Below, one piece after another: positions 35,432 through 43,985 of a DNA stretch of 64,000 nucleotides. The position numbers were made by a program, and so were the translations under genes. The notes under the pieces are model-generated. The model ran no database searches. It saw nothing but the letters and a program-made list of their open reading frames with translations, and had not been told where the DNA came from. The first letter of the stretch is position 1. Each line of letters starts with the position of its first letter. The stretch is from Dokdonella sp. (lineage in GTDB: Bacteria; Pseudomonadota; Gammaproteobacteria; Xanthomonadales; Rhodanobacteraceae). The DNA lies in contig NZ_JAHCAQ010000010.1 in the NCBI RefSeq assembly GCF_019634845.1, positions 1-64,000 of the forward strand, given 5' to 3'.

Positions 35432-36853
35432 ATGCAGCTTCCCCCAACCGTCCCCTTGCGCACACTGCTGCAACAGGCAGCGCATGCCGATCCCGAAGGC
35501 TGGCTGTACCTGCGCAAGGTGCCGGACGCACTGGACGATGTCGGCTTCATCCATGTGGACATTCCCGACGAGCCGGCCGCCGTGCAGAACGCGCGCGCCC
35601 TCGCCTGGGCCGAGACGGACTGGCTGCCCTACCTGCCAGTGGAGGATTTGCAGGCACTGCTGCGCGAGCGCATCGCGCCGGACGCGGACGACGCGGCCCA
35701 GTTGGAGGCGCTGCGCGCATATCTGCTGGACGAAGCCGCGTTCTACCGCGCGCAGCTCGACCCGCGCATCGACCCTGATGCAGGCGATGACGATGACGAC
35801 GACGAAAGCGACGGCTCGCCCGGCTGGGACGCCATCGACGCCGCCTGCGCGCGCCTGTATCCGGACCAGGAGCCGCGTCATTTCGGCACCCTCGTCAAGA
35901 GCTGGATGGGCGGCCACGACCCACTGGACGGCATCAGCGCCTACAAGCGCCTCGATCCGCAGCCGCATTGGCATTTCGTCACCTACGGTCTGTCCGACCT
36001 GTACCAGAACTCGCACGATGGCGCGCACAGCGGCTGGGGGCTGGAACTGAGTTTCCGACTGGCCTGTGCCGCCGACGCCATCGAGCCGCCAAACTGGGCC
36101 TTGAACTTCCTGCAGAATCTGGCGCGTTACGTCAACGACAGCAGCAACGTGTTCCGCGATGGCGACTGGATGAGCGCCAACGGTCCGATCGCGTTGGAGA
36201 CAGACACCCTGCTGCGTTCGATGGGCTTCGTGCTGGATCCGGAACTGGGCACCATCGATACACCCAATGGCAGTGTGGCGTTCCTGCAGGTGGTGGGCCT
36301 GACCGCTGCGGAAGAAGCAGCGGCCCGTCGCTGGAAAACGCGCAATTTGCTGGACGTGCTGCAACCCGCCATGCCGCTGTGGATCACCGACCTGTCGCGC
36401 CCCTGCCTGCTGCAGCGCGAAGACCTGCGCCGCCAGGTCCAGGCCGGTTGCGAACGCGAGGGTTCTTCCAGCGGCATCCTGCACACCGATGTGCTGGACT
36501 GGCGCCAGCAAAAGCGCCTGCTGCGCACGCCGCTGACCGAGATCGTGCTGGGCGCGCGCCAGGCCGGCGACCTGGCCGAACTGCTGCCGCTGCGCCTGCC
36601 GTTTGGACGCGAGTTCGCGCTGAGCGGAAATAACCGCATGGTGATGCTCCAACCGGCGCAGTCGGACAAGATCACCGTTGCCGGTGACACCCTTGTCCTG
36701 CATCTCACCGATGCGACCGTGCGCGGTCTGGCCACCACCTTGCGCACGCAGGCCGGGCGCTATGTGACACCGGGCCTTCCGCAGCTGTGCTGGCAGGTCG
36801 AACCCACGCAGATCCGCGACCACGAAGGCCGCGTGGTGGAGACCATCGGATGA
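35432..36853 (+). CDS. SUFU (suppressor of fused)-domain protein
   Basis: 473 residues. The N-terminal about 100 residues (ALDDVGFIHVDIPDEP, VEDLQALLRE) resemble a DUF7716-type domain. After an acidic linker (DAGDDDDDDESDG) comes a SUFU domain with HFVTYGLSDLY, GWGLELSFRLAC and PPNWALNFLQNLARYV. Bacterial SUFU proteins belong to the wider set of immunity proteins in polymorphic toxin loci. The stop overlaps the next start (ATGA). Confidence 0.8.
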   Translation: MQLPPTVPLRTLLQQAAHADPEGWLYLRKVPDALDDVGFIHVDIPDEPAAVQNARALAWAETDWLPYLPVEDLQALLRERIAPDADDAAQLEALRAYLLDEAAFYRAQLDPRIDPDAGDDDDDDESDGSPGWDAIDAACARLYPDQEPRHFGTLVKSWMGGHDPLDGISAYKRLDPQPHWHFVTYGLSDLYQNSHDGAHSGWGLELSFRLACAADAIEPPNWALNFLQNLARYVNDSSNVFRDGDWMSANGPIALETDTLLRSMGFVLDPELGTIDTPNGSVAFLQVVGLTAAEEAAARRWKTRNLLDVLQPAMPLWITDLSRPCLLQREDLRRQVQAGCEREGSSSGILHTDVLDWRQQKRLLRTPLTEIVLGARQAGDLAELLPLRLPFGREFALSGNNRMVMLQPAQSDKITVAGDTLVLHLTDATVRGLATTLRTQAGRYVTPGLPQLCWQVEPTQIRDHEGRVVETIG

Positions 36854-37794
36854 GTGCGCATCACGGGTTTTCGCAGTCGCACGTGGACGAACTGCGCGCA
36901 CACGGCATCGAACTGTTCGCCGGGCGGGTGATCTTCGACGCGCAACCGCCGCTGTCCGAGGCGGACATCGCGGCGGTGCAGGCGACGTGCAGAGGGCCGC
37001 TGCCCGCGGGCCTGCTCGCCCTGTGGCGGCAGACCGCCGGCGGGCGGCTGGCCTACGACCTCGATCTCGAAATCGAAACCGCCGAAGGCCGGCGCATCGA
37101 GGCAATCAGCTGGACCGAACTGTTCTACCCAGACAGCGGACGCTATCGCGATCTGTGGGGCTGGATCGAACACGAACAGGAACAGGCGCTGGAAATTGCC
37201 GAGGACGCCGGCCTCGACCACGACGGCAAGCTGGACTATCTGCCGTTCGGCGGCTTCGAATACTGCGACCGCATTTACGCGGTGACCGCAGCCGACGCGC
37301 CCGACTGCGGCGGAGTATTGGCCTGGAAGATGGGCCTGCCGCCGGCGTGGGCACCGGCCCTGACCGAAGATGCGGTGACGAGCTTCGCGCCCGATCTGCA
37401 CGCCGCGTTCGCGCAGCTGGCCTTGCACCAGGACCCGCTGGCACCGCACGAGGATTACCACGCCGGCACGGAACTGCTGGAGTACCTGGACGAGCGTCGC
37501 GCGCAGGGCTTGCCGGCGGAACTGGCCGATGCCCTGCTGGCGTTCTACCGCCGCGCCTTGATCGACTGGCGCGGCCTGCTGGAAACCGGCACGCTGGCCG
37601 CGCACCCGCGCGCCTTGCGGCTGGCGCTGGCGCATGCGGTGGAACAGGACGATGCCGGCCTGCTGCGACGCCTTGCTGCCGCCGGCTGCCCACTGGACGG
37701 CCTGGTGCGGGGCAGCGACGACGCGCTGGCCCATGCGCGCTTCCTGAAGAAGCCGGCGGCGGTCGAAACGCTCACCGTGCTGACCCGCCGCTGA
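36850..37794 (+). CDS. SMI1/KNR4 (SUKH)-family protein with helical C-terminal extension
   Basis: 314 residues from ATG 36850. PPLSEADIAAVQATCRGPLPAGLLALWRQTAGG is the SUKH N-terminal signature, and a central YLPFGGFEYCDRIYAVT matches the core strand pair. The C-terminal part (about 215-314) is helical and ankyrin-like (RALRLALAHAVEQDDAGLLRRLAAAGCPLDG). Overlaps the SUFU gene by 4 bases, so the two are translationally coupled. Confidence 0.8.
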   Translation: MSAHHGFSQSHVDELRAHGIELFAGRVIFDAQPPLSEADIAAVQATCRGPLPAGLLALWRQTAGGRLAYDLDLEIETAEGRRIEAISWTELFYPDSGRYRDLWGWIEHEQEQALEIAEDAGLDHDGKLDYLPFGGFEYCDRIYAVTAADAPDCGGVLAWKMGLPPAWAPALTEDAVTSFAPDLHAAFAQLALHQDPLAPHEDYHAGTELLEYLDERRAQGLPAELADALLAFYRRALIDWRGLLETGTLAAHPRALRLALAHAVEQDDAGLLRRLAAAGCPLDGLVRGSDDALAHARFLKKPAAVETLTVLTRR

Positions 37795-37807
37795 GGTTGC
37801 CCCCCGA

Positions 37808-38557
37808 ATGATCCAGCGCCCCCTCCACACGCCCTCCGTAACCACACCAGATGTGGGCTCCCAGATTGCGCGAGTCATGCGCGGCGTCGCTCTGGCGCCA
37901 TGGTTTGCCGCAGCCGCGTGCGTACTGCTGGCTGTACCAGGCACGGCCGATGCCGGCCAGTCTGCCATCGCCCACGTTGCCGCCTGCGGCCTGGAGTTCG
38001 ATCTGCCCGCGGGCTACAAGATCACCCGGCCAAAACGCATGGTGGATGCGCGCGATGGCGCGTCGTGCAGCTTCGACATCGTCAAGGCCAGACCCGATCC
38101 ACCGCAACAGGGCGAATGCAAGGATGAGGAAGACAGCGGCCAGCCACCGTTCGATGTGTGCGACTGGATGATCGACGGCGGCCCCGCCTCGCCCAGCGTG
38201 CTGGTGGTGCGCGTGCGTCCGGGTGGCCGGCCGCTGCTGGATGATTTCGTGTTGGACGATTCAGGCCGCTGGAACGTGACCAATGCGCAGGCTGGCGGCC
38301 AGCCCGCCCAAGCCATCGACTTCTTCGGCAAACCGGCGTGGACAGGCGAAGCCATCGTGCGGATGTACTGGTATCGCGCGCGCACCAAGAATTTCACCGG
38401 CATCTACGCCGGTTCCGGCGGCAGCGACGTCACGCTGGTGCAGTTCGCATCCGATCTGTTCGTGGAATTGCACGACCCGCCGCAGGATGCAAACGGCGAA
38501 TGCACGACGTTCTGCGCCAGCTTGCATCTGGGCGCACGCACGCAAGACCTGCCATGA
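37808..38557 (+). CDS. Exported hypothetical protein
   Basis: 249 residues. A long N-terminus carries an export signal (VALAPWFAAAACVLLAVPGTADA); a shorter start at GTG or ATG near 37878 is possible. The mature part has at least six cysteines and beta-rich segments (LVVRVRPGGRPLLDDFVLDDSGRWNV, GEAIVRMYWYRARTKNFTGIYAGSGG). Function unknown. Its stop overlaps the SUKH gene start by 4 bases. Confidence 0.6.
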   Translation: MIQRPLHTPSVTTPDVGSQIARVMRGVALAPWFAAAACVLLAVPGTADAGQSAIAHVAACGLEFDLPAGYKITRPKRMVDARDGASCSFDIVKARPDPPQQGECKDEEDSGQPPFDVCDWMIDGGPASPSVLVVRVRPGGRPLLDDFVLDDSGRWNVTNAQAGGQPAQAIDFFGKPAWTGEAIVRMYWYRARTKNFTGIYAGSGGSDVTLVQFASDLFVELHDPPQDANGECTTFCASLHLGARTQDLP

Positions 38558-39048
38558 CTCCCGCCGAGCGCATCGACACCCTGATCGCACGCCTACACGC
38601 ATTGGCGCAGCGCGACGAAGACATCGACATCTCCTGGGCCGGCCCCGGCACCGAGCAGGCCCTCACCGCCGTCGAGCAGGCATTGGGCGTGCGCATTGCG
38701 GGCTCGTTCCGCGATTTCATCCTGCGCACCGGTGGCGGCGGGCTGGACTTGTTCCCGATTTCCGCCATCCCCGCCGACGCGCCCCTGGGCGGCTACCACA
38801 CCGTGTACGGCGACACCCTGTATTGGCGTCACGATACGGGCGGCACGCCGCTGCCGCAGCACTTGGTGGTCATCCAGCGCGATCTGGACGACAACGAACC
38901 GTTCTGCCTCGACACCTCGCGCGTGGTGAACGGCGAAAACCCGGTCGTGCTGTTCTATCCCGGCTCTCGCAGTGGACACGTGGATCGCATCGCGCCCGCC
39001 TTCCTCGACTTCTACGAAGCCTACCTCGCGCCGCATTTCGAACAGTGA
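38554..39048 (+). CDS. SMI1/KNR4 (SUKH-1) family immunity protein
   Basis: 164 residues from ATG 38554. The layout is typical: EQALTAVEQALGVRIAGSFRDFILRTGGGGLD, then YWRHDTGG, HLVVIQRDLDDNEPFCLDTSR and a C-terminal helix FLDFYEAYLAPHF. Clear SUKH-1 protein, last gene of the plus-strand operon. Confidence 0.85.
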   Translation: MTPAERIDTLIARLHALAQRDEDIDISWAGPGTEQALTAVEQALGVRIAGSFRDFILRTGGGGLDLFPISAIPADAPLGGYHTVYGDTLYWRHDTGGTPLPQHLVVIQRDLDDNEPFCLDTSRVVNGENPVVLFYPGSRSGHVDRIAPAFLDFYEAYLAPHFEQ

Positions 39049-39069
39049 GGAAGCCGATCTTGCGATCAT

Positions 39070-39174
39070 TCATCGTTGACAGCCATGCGCGTCGTTCGTC
39101 AGGGCTCGCTGCTTGAACTGCGCGCTGAAGCGGGCGCGCCGCGCCTTCTGTCCTGCCGCCTTCCTCGTTGTCAT
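39070..39174 (-). pseudogene. IS3-type transposase OrfA fragment
   Basis: 34 residues from ATG 39174 (RRARFSAQFKQRAL) look like the first helix of an IS3/IS911 OrfA helix-turn-helix, then a TGA. Nothing of the rest remains. It is too short for normal gene calling. Confidence 0.45.
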
Positions 39175-39221
39175 GATGTCCACCTCGGGTTGCGATAGTG
39201 AATCGCTTAACCATGTGTCCG

Positions 39222-39530
39222 TCGAGCGGGAGCCAGATCAGTCGCCCACGGCACCGCAACCGTCATGACCCCGTGCTCGGCACGGCGCACGCGGGGAACC
39301 TCCGCGTCGAGCACCGTCGTGAACTGTCACGCATCCAGATGCCGCCACTTGCGCCGCCGACGGTCATCGCCGGGCGAAGGGGCTCCGCACGTCGGGCACG
39401 TAAACGTTGCATCCGCCGAGGCGGCGACCTCGACAGTCACCGCGCCGGCAGCTGGATCCAGATCAACTTGAACCACCTTCCATGGGCCGCGCAGGCCAGG
39501 AATCTGGGCATGAAGGTCGCCATCTCTCAT
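39222..39530 (-). pseudogene. ISL3-family transposase, N-terminal remnant with nonsense codon
   Basis: From ATG 39530: MRDGDLHAQIPGLRGPWKVVQVDLD, then FTCPTCGAPSPGDDRRRRKWRHLDA, the zinc-finger start of ISL3 transposases. TGA follows, then the same frame continues QFTTVLDAEVPRVRRAEHGVMTVAVPWA, which is the expected next segment. The stop replaces an expected cysteine codon, and the partner Cys before EHGV is Arg. The rest of the gene is absent. Confidence 0.75.
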
Positions 39531-39671
39531 CCCGCAGGGACCAAGACACCCACCTCAAGCGGTCAAGCTGGAGCCGCCAGGCATGCCGATCGCCCGTTGC
39601 GCTCCGCCGACGTCGCCCGCCCCACTAGAATCGTGACAAGCCGATGTCGTTGCGTCGGCGCAGGGGTGGTC

Positions 39672-40337
39672 ATGGCAGCAACCGCATCAGTTTCGGCAAG
39701 GCTCAAGAAGCAGTTCCGCGCCTGCATCGAGCAGCACGACGAGTCCGCGCGCGTGCGCTTGCATCGGGCCATCAGTTGGCTCGCGCGTGCCGAAGCCGAA
39801 GACGACGACAATGATGCGCGGTTCGTGTTCCTGTGGATCGCGTTCAACGCCGCCTATGCGCGCGAGTTCGCGCTTGAGGGCAGTGCCCGCGAGCAACTCA
39901 ACGGCTTTTTCGAGCACTTGCTGCGGCTTGATGCAGGCAAGCGCATTGCGGCCCTGCTGCTGCAACACTTTTCCGGTCCGATTCGCACCATGGTGGCGAA
40001 CCGATATGTCTTCGAACCGTTCTGGCGCGCCTTGCGCAGCCACGATTCGAGTGGGCGCTGGGAGACAAGCCTGGCGGCCGGCACCAAGGCCGCGACACGG
40101 GCCATGCTCGACAACCGTGTCGACATCGTCCTCTCTGTCGTGTTCGATCGCCTTTACGTCCTGCGCAACCAGCTCGTGCACGGTGGTGCAACCTGGAACA
40201 GCAAGGTCAACCGCGCGCAGGTGCGCGACGGCGCCCACATCCTGATGGCATTGGTTCCGCTCGTGATCGAGCTCATGGTCGAACACCCGGAGGCAGACTT
40301 CGGCGAGATACTTTTCCCCGTGCTGCCGCCCCATTGA
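39672..40337 (+). CDS. HEPN-domain protein (candidate RNase effector)
   Basis: 221 residues from ATG 39672. An all-helical protein with FLWIAFNAAYAREF in the first half and LYVLRNQLVHGGATWNSKVNR in the second. R165-N-x3-H170 is the R-x4-H motif of HEPN RNases, in the arrangement seen in Apea-like HEPN proteins. HEPN domains cut RNA in toxin-antitoxin, abortive-infection and CRISPR systems. It converges on the AAA+ gene, with 313 bases between, and lies just past the IS remnants. Confidence 0.75.
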   Translation: MAATASVSARLKKQFRACIEQHDESARVRLHRAISWLARAEAEDDDNDARFVFLWIAFNAAYAREFALEGSAREQLNGFFEHLLRLDAGKRIAALLLQHFSGPIRTMVANRYVFEPFWRALRSHDSSGRWETSLAAGTKAATRAMLDNRVDIVLSVVFDRLYVLRNQLVHGGATWNSKVNRAQVRDGAHILMALVPLVIELMVEHPEADFGEILFPVLPPH

Positions 40338-40650
40338 GACGGCCGCTCATGCCCTGCGCAACGGGCGCCGGGTCGTTGCGGCAGCCGACGCCATCAACCG
40401 ACTGCACAAGGCCAAGGTCAGCCAGCGGCAGTCCTGGCGCAACCGCAAGGCCGTGGCGATGGCCACGCCCGAGTCGGTGCAGCGGGCCGATCACCGACAA
40501 CCGCCGCGATCGATCGCCAACACCACCCAGCAGCGGGCACCGTGGCGGCCTGCCGTTGGCGACCGGCGGCGTTGGGCAAGGCACGCATGCCTCGAGCAAC
40601 GCCGCCTGCGCAGCGCACGGAATCGTTCACGGCGCTCGCTCAGCGGTCAA
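40338..40650. other. Gap between HEPN and AAA+ genes
   Basis: 313 bases between two convergent genes. One plus frame directly after the HEPN stop reads AAHALRNGRRVVAAADAINR and stays open for a time, but has no start and no family match. No terminator hairpin with a T-run was found. Confidence 0.35.
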
Positions 40651-42810
40651 CTAGGCAAGGAACCCGATGCGGCGACTGCGGGCTGTCGGCTTCATCGCAA
40701 CTTCCTGCGCAAGCAGTTGCACCACACGTCGCGCCGCAGCGGGTTCGCCAGTCACGCGCAGCTGCCGCAGCACATTCGCGAAGTCTCCCGGCACAAGCTG
40801 ATCGAGGCTTTCCAGGACCGGAAAGGCCGCATCGACATCAGCGCCGTTGCCACAAATGCGCGTCAGCATCGCGCGGCGTTGCTCGCGCGTGAGCCAGTCG
40901 AACTTGACCTTGAAGTCGAAGCGTCGCAGCGATGCCGCATCGAGCGTATCGACGAGATTGGTCGACGCCACGAAGATGCCGTCGAACGCCTCCATCTGCG
41001 TCAGCAACTCGTTGACTTGCGTGACCTCCCATGACCTGGCCGCGCCGGCGCGATCGCGCAAAAAGCCGTCGGCCTCGTCGATCACGAGGATCGCGCGCTC
41101 ATCGCTCGCGCGCCGGAAAGCATCGGCGATGTTGCGTTCGGTCCCGCCCACCCATGAACTCATCAGGTCCGAGCCGCGCTTCACCAGCACGCTGCGGTCG
41201 ATGACTTGGCCAAGGTGATGGGCGAATGCGGTCTTGCCGGTGCCGGGCGGTCCGTACAAGCACAGCCGGGCGCCGCCGTTGTTGCGCCGCAACCCATCCA
41301 CCAGCGTGCCGAGATCGCGGTCCGTGTTGAGGAAGGCCGCGTCGTAGTGTTCGGGCAGCGCGAACGCGGCTGCCCTGACGCGGTGCCCAGCCGCCTTGAG
41401 CATCGAGGTCACGTGGCGCTCAACCTCGGCGTCGCGCACGCGCAGATCCCTGCATCGCAGCGATTTCGCCACACGCGCAGCCTTCTCCACGAAGGCTGGC
41501 ACGAGCGCTTCGACCGCAGCCAGCCGCTCGACACACTGCGCCGACAGCTCGCCATCCTTGAAGTAGCGGCGCACGATGCGCCGACGTGCAGAAGCCGGCG
41601 GCGACGCCAACTCCAACACAAGGTCGAAGCGCCGCAGGTAGGCGTGATCGATGGCACCGATCGAATTGCAGACCCAGAAAGCCGGCACCGGGTTCTGCTC
41701 AAGCATCTGGTTGATCCAGCTCTTGCGCAACTCTTCCGAGTCGCGTCCCGAAAACCTGCCGCCAAGCGTTGCTGCCAGGGCGCCGTCGCTGCCGAACACA
41801 TCTTCCACTTCGTCGAACAGCAGCAACTGCTTGGGTCTGCTCGCGAGCAGGTTTTGGCAAAGGCCGTATGCACTGAAACGCCGGCGGCCTGAGATGGAGT
41901 CGCCGGCGGAGTCCTCATTGGGAACTTCGTGCAGATCGGCGCCGAGCTTGCCGGCAATCGCGCGGACCAATTCGGTCTTGCCGGTCCCCGGTTCTCCGTG
42001 GATCAGCACATTCACACCGCGCCGCGTGCGACGCACGCTGTCGGCGATGTACTGCAATATCGTCGGCAGTTCCGCCACATGCGAATAGTCATCGATCGAC
42101 AGCGTGGCCGGCGGCGACGGCTTGACGAGGCTGCGTAGCAGCTGCGTCTCATCGAGATTGGGCGATGACAGTACGTTCATGACCTCCTGCGACAACTCCA
42201 GCGGATTGGACGAATAGCCATCGTTCCGCCAGTCGGCAAGAAGACCACTGCGCAGCAGGAACGAACCCGGTGCACAGGCCGTCGCTACCGCGCGCGGCCG
42301 CAGGCCCGTTGCGGAATGGATGGCGCGCAGCGCATCCTCGGGCGAGCAGATCACGATGCTGATCAAATCACGGAAATGGCGCGATTGGGTCGCGACCGCA
42401 GCCAAGCGGAGGATTTCGCGCTCCGCCGTGTTGAGTTTGAACGCGTTGCCGAGGTGCGCAATGTTGCGGTCGAGCGCGCGCTCCTTCGAGCGAAAGCGGG
42501 CCTCCAGTTGCCTGCGTCGCGCCCCGAGGGCTTCGCGGAACTCGCCCGGGGTGATCCTGCCGTCATGCGCCGGGCTGCTTTCCAGCCCGACCAGAGTCAG
42601 CACATCGTCGTCGCGCACGCGATTTTGCCGCAGCAAGCGAGCATGCCAATCCTGGTCATCGATCATGCGCAGCGCATAGACGGCGGCCTCCAACTCGCCG
42701 CGCGAGCCTAACGGGATCGCCACGAAGGGCGACGATCGCCGTCGTGAGGGCGGCGCGAGCGGCGCTGCGTCGTCGACGAGAAAATCATCAAAGCCGTAGT
42801 CCTGCGTCAT
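40651..42810 (-). CDS. Tandem AAA+ ATPase
   Basis: 719 residues from ATG 42810 (MTQDYGFDDF); a 10-residue longer start is possible. An N-terminal helical domain (about 1-240) of unknown fold precedes two AAA modules. Module 1: Walker A GEPGTGKT (272-279), Walker B LLLFDE (329-334), sensor/arginine region AYLRRFD. Module 2: Walker A GPPGTGKT (520-527), pore-loop SSWVGGTERN, Walker B ILVIDEAD (574-581), ASLRRFDFK. Both modules look catalytically intact, so this is likely a ring ATPase that remodels or unfolds a partner. It is divergent from the WYL regulator with 109 bases between starts. Confidence 0.88.
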   Translation of the reverse strand: MTQDYGFDDFLVDDAAPLAPPSRRRSSPFVAIPLGSRGELEAAVYALRMIDDQDWHARLLRQNRVRDDDVLTLVGLESSPAHDGRITPGEFREALGARRRQLEARFRSKERALDRNIAHLGNAFKLNTAEREILRLAAVATQSRHFRDLISIVICSPEDALRAIHSATGLRPRAVATACAPGSFLLRSGLLADWRNDGYSSNPLELSQEVMNVLSSPNLDETQLLRSLVKPSPPATLSIDDYSHVAELPTILQYIADSVRRTRRGVNVLIHGEPGTGKTELVRAIAGKLGADLHEVPNEDSAGDSISGRRRFSAYGLCQNLLASRPKQLLLFDEVEDVFGSDGALAATLGGRFSGRDSEELRKSWINQMLEQNPVPAFWVCNSIGAIDHAYLRRFDLVLELASPPASARRRIVRRYFKDGELSAQCVERLAAVEALVPAFVEKAARVAKSLRCRDLRVRDAEVERHVTSMLKAAGHRVRAAAFALPEHYDAAFLNTDRDLGTLVDGLRRNNGGARLCLYGPPGTGKTAFAHHLGQVIDRSVLVKRGSDLMSSWVGGTERNIADAFRRASDERAILVIDEADGFLRDRAGAARSWEVTQVNELLTQMEAFDGIFVASTNLVDTLDAASLRRFDFKVKFDWLTREQRRAMLTRICGNGADVDAAFPVLESLDQLVPGDFANVLRQLRVTGEPAAARRVVQLLAQEVAMKPTARSRRIGFLA

Positions 42811-42855
42811 CGTCGTAGTCTCCGTGCCAAGTGCCTCCATGGTTGGGCATACTCA

Positions 42856-42870
42856 CGACATATGGCGTCG
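42856..42870. promoter_or_regulatory. Candidate operator between AAA+ and WYL genes
   Basis: CGAC-N7-GTCG around a CATATG core in the 109-base divergent spacer. A dimeric WYL repressor could bind here and control both genes. Weak evidence. Confidence 0.2.
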
Positions 42871-42919
42871 CATGCGGCAGCGCACTTGACATGGGACGAC
42901 GCACTGGGAGGGTGAGCGA

Positions 42920-43933
42920 ATGAAGAGGAACCAGCAATCCATCGAGACGGCCAAGCGCTACATCGCGATGCTCGGCTACATCCCGCGCCGCCCCCACAAG
43001 ATCACCACCAGCGAGCTGTCAGCGAAGCTGGAGGCCGCCGGGCTGCGAATCGATGTCCGCAGCATCCAGCGCGACCTCAACAAGCTGTCCACGAACTTCC
43101 CGCTGGTCAGCGACGAGGCGCGCCCGGCGGGTTGGTCGTGGCGGGAGGAAGGGCCCCAACTGAGCATTCCGCACATGGATCTCTCCACGGCGCTGACGTT
43201 CGAACTGCTGTCGCGCTACCTTTCGCCCATCCTGCCCCGCAAACTCCATGCGCACCTGCGGCCCAATTTCGCCGAGGCGCGGCATGTACTCGACCAGATG
43301 GGCGCATTGCCGTTGGCGCGATGGTCAAAGAGGATCGCGGTCGTTCCTGCATGGCAACCGCTTCTTCCGCCGGAGGTCAGCGGACCGGTGCTCGATGTGG
43401 TCTACGAGGCACTGTTGTCCGCAGTACGCTTCGAGGCCGACTACCTTGCACTGGGCTCCGACAAGGCCAAACGCTACGTCTTCAACCCACACGGGCTTGT
43501 CTATCGGCAAGGCGTGATCTACCTCGTCGCAAGCCTGTTCGACTGGGACAACCCCATGCTGTTCGCGCTGCACCGGATGTCGGGTGTCGTGCTTCTGGGC
43601 GATGCCGCGCGCAACCTCAAAGACTTCGACCTCGACCGCTACATCAACGAAGAGCATGCGTTCGAGATCCCATCGGGCGCCACGCTCCGCATCGAGCTGC
43701 GGCTCGCTGCGTGGCTGGCGCGCCACCTCGGCGAGTCGCGCCTGTCGAAAGACCAGACCATTGCACCCATTCGTGGCAGCGATCAATTCCGACTCGTTGC
43801 AACCGTGGCGGACACGGCACAGTTGCACTGGTGGCTTCGCGGCCTGGGGCCGGACGTCGAGATCCTGAAGCCGGCCGCGCTGCGCAGGAAGATCAAGGCC
43901 GACGTGGCTGAACTGGCGTCGATGTACCGCTGA
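42920..43933 (+). CDS. WYL-domain transcriptional regulator
   Basis: 337 residues. An N-terminal winged helix (about 1-80, TTSELSAKLEAAGLRIDVRSIQRDLNKLS), a central WYL domain (about 150-230, RYVFNPHGLVYRQGVIYLVASLFD then LFALHRMSGVVLL) and a C-terminal WCX-type domain (ATLRIELRLAAWLARHL, WWLRGLGPDVEILKP). WYL regulators such as BrxR and CapW control phage-defence operons. The neighbouring AAA+ ATPase (divergent) and DUF2779 nuclease (52 bases downstream) are likely targets. Confidence 0.9.
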   Translation: MKRNQQSIETAKRYIAMLGYIPRRPHKITTSELSAKLEAAGLRIDVRSIQRDLNKLSTNFPLVSDEARPAGWSWREEGPQLSIPHMDLSTALTFELLSRYLSPILPRKLHAHLRPNFAEARHVLDQMGALPLARWSKRIAVVPAWQPLLPPEVSGPVLDVVYEALLSAVRFEADYLALGSDKAKRYVFNPHGLVYRQGVIYLVASLFDWDNPMLFALHRMSGVVLLGDAARNLKDFDLDRYINEEHAFEIPSGATLRIELRLAAWLARHLGESRLSKDQTIAPIRGSDQFRLVATVADTAQLHWWLRGLGPDVEILKPAALRRKIKADVAELASMYR

Positions 43934-43985
43934 TCGTCGTTGCTGCGGTTGCCTGCGACGCTACCTGTCGCACTACTGATACACA

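Noticed and set aside
34869-36050. 393-residue ORF continuing past the C8 tract
   Set aside because: After 35,388 the translation is low-quality and overlaps the well-supported SUFU gene in another frame.
24857-39530. Prophage or integrative element with att sites
   Set aside because: No integrase, phage structural genes or repeat of the tRNA 3' end was found by eye.
39198-39671. N-terminal extension of the HEPN ORF
   Set aside because: It is antisense to the ISL3 transposase remnant; the HEPN protein starts cleanly at 39672.
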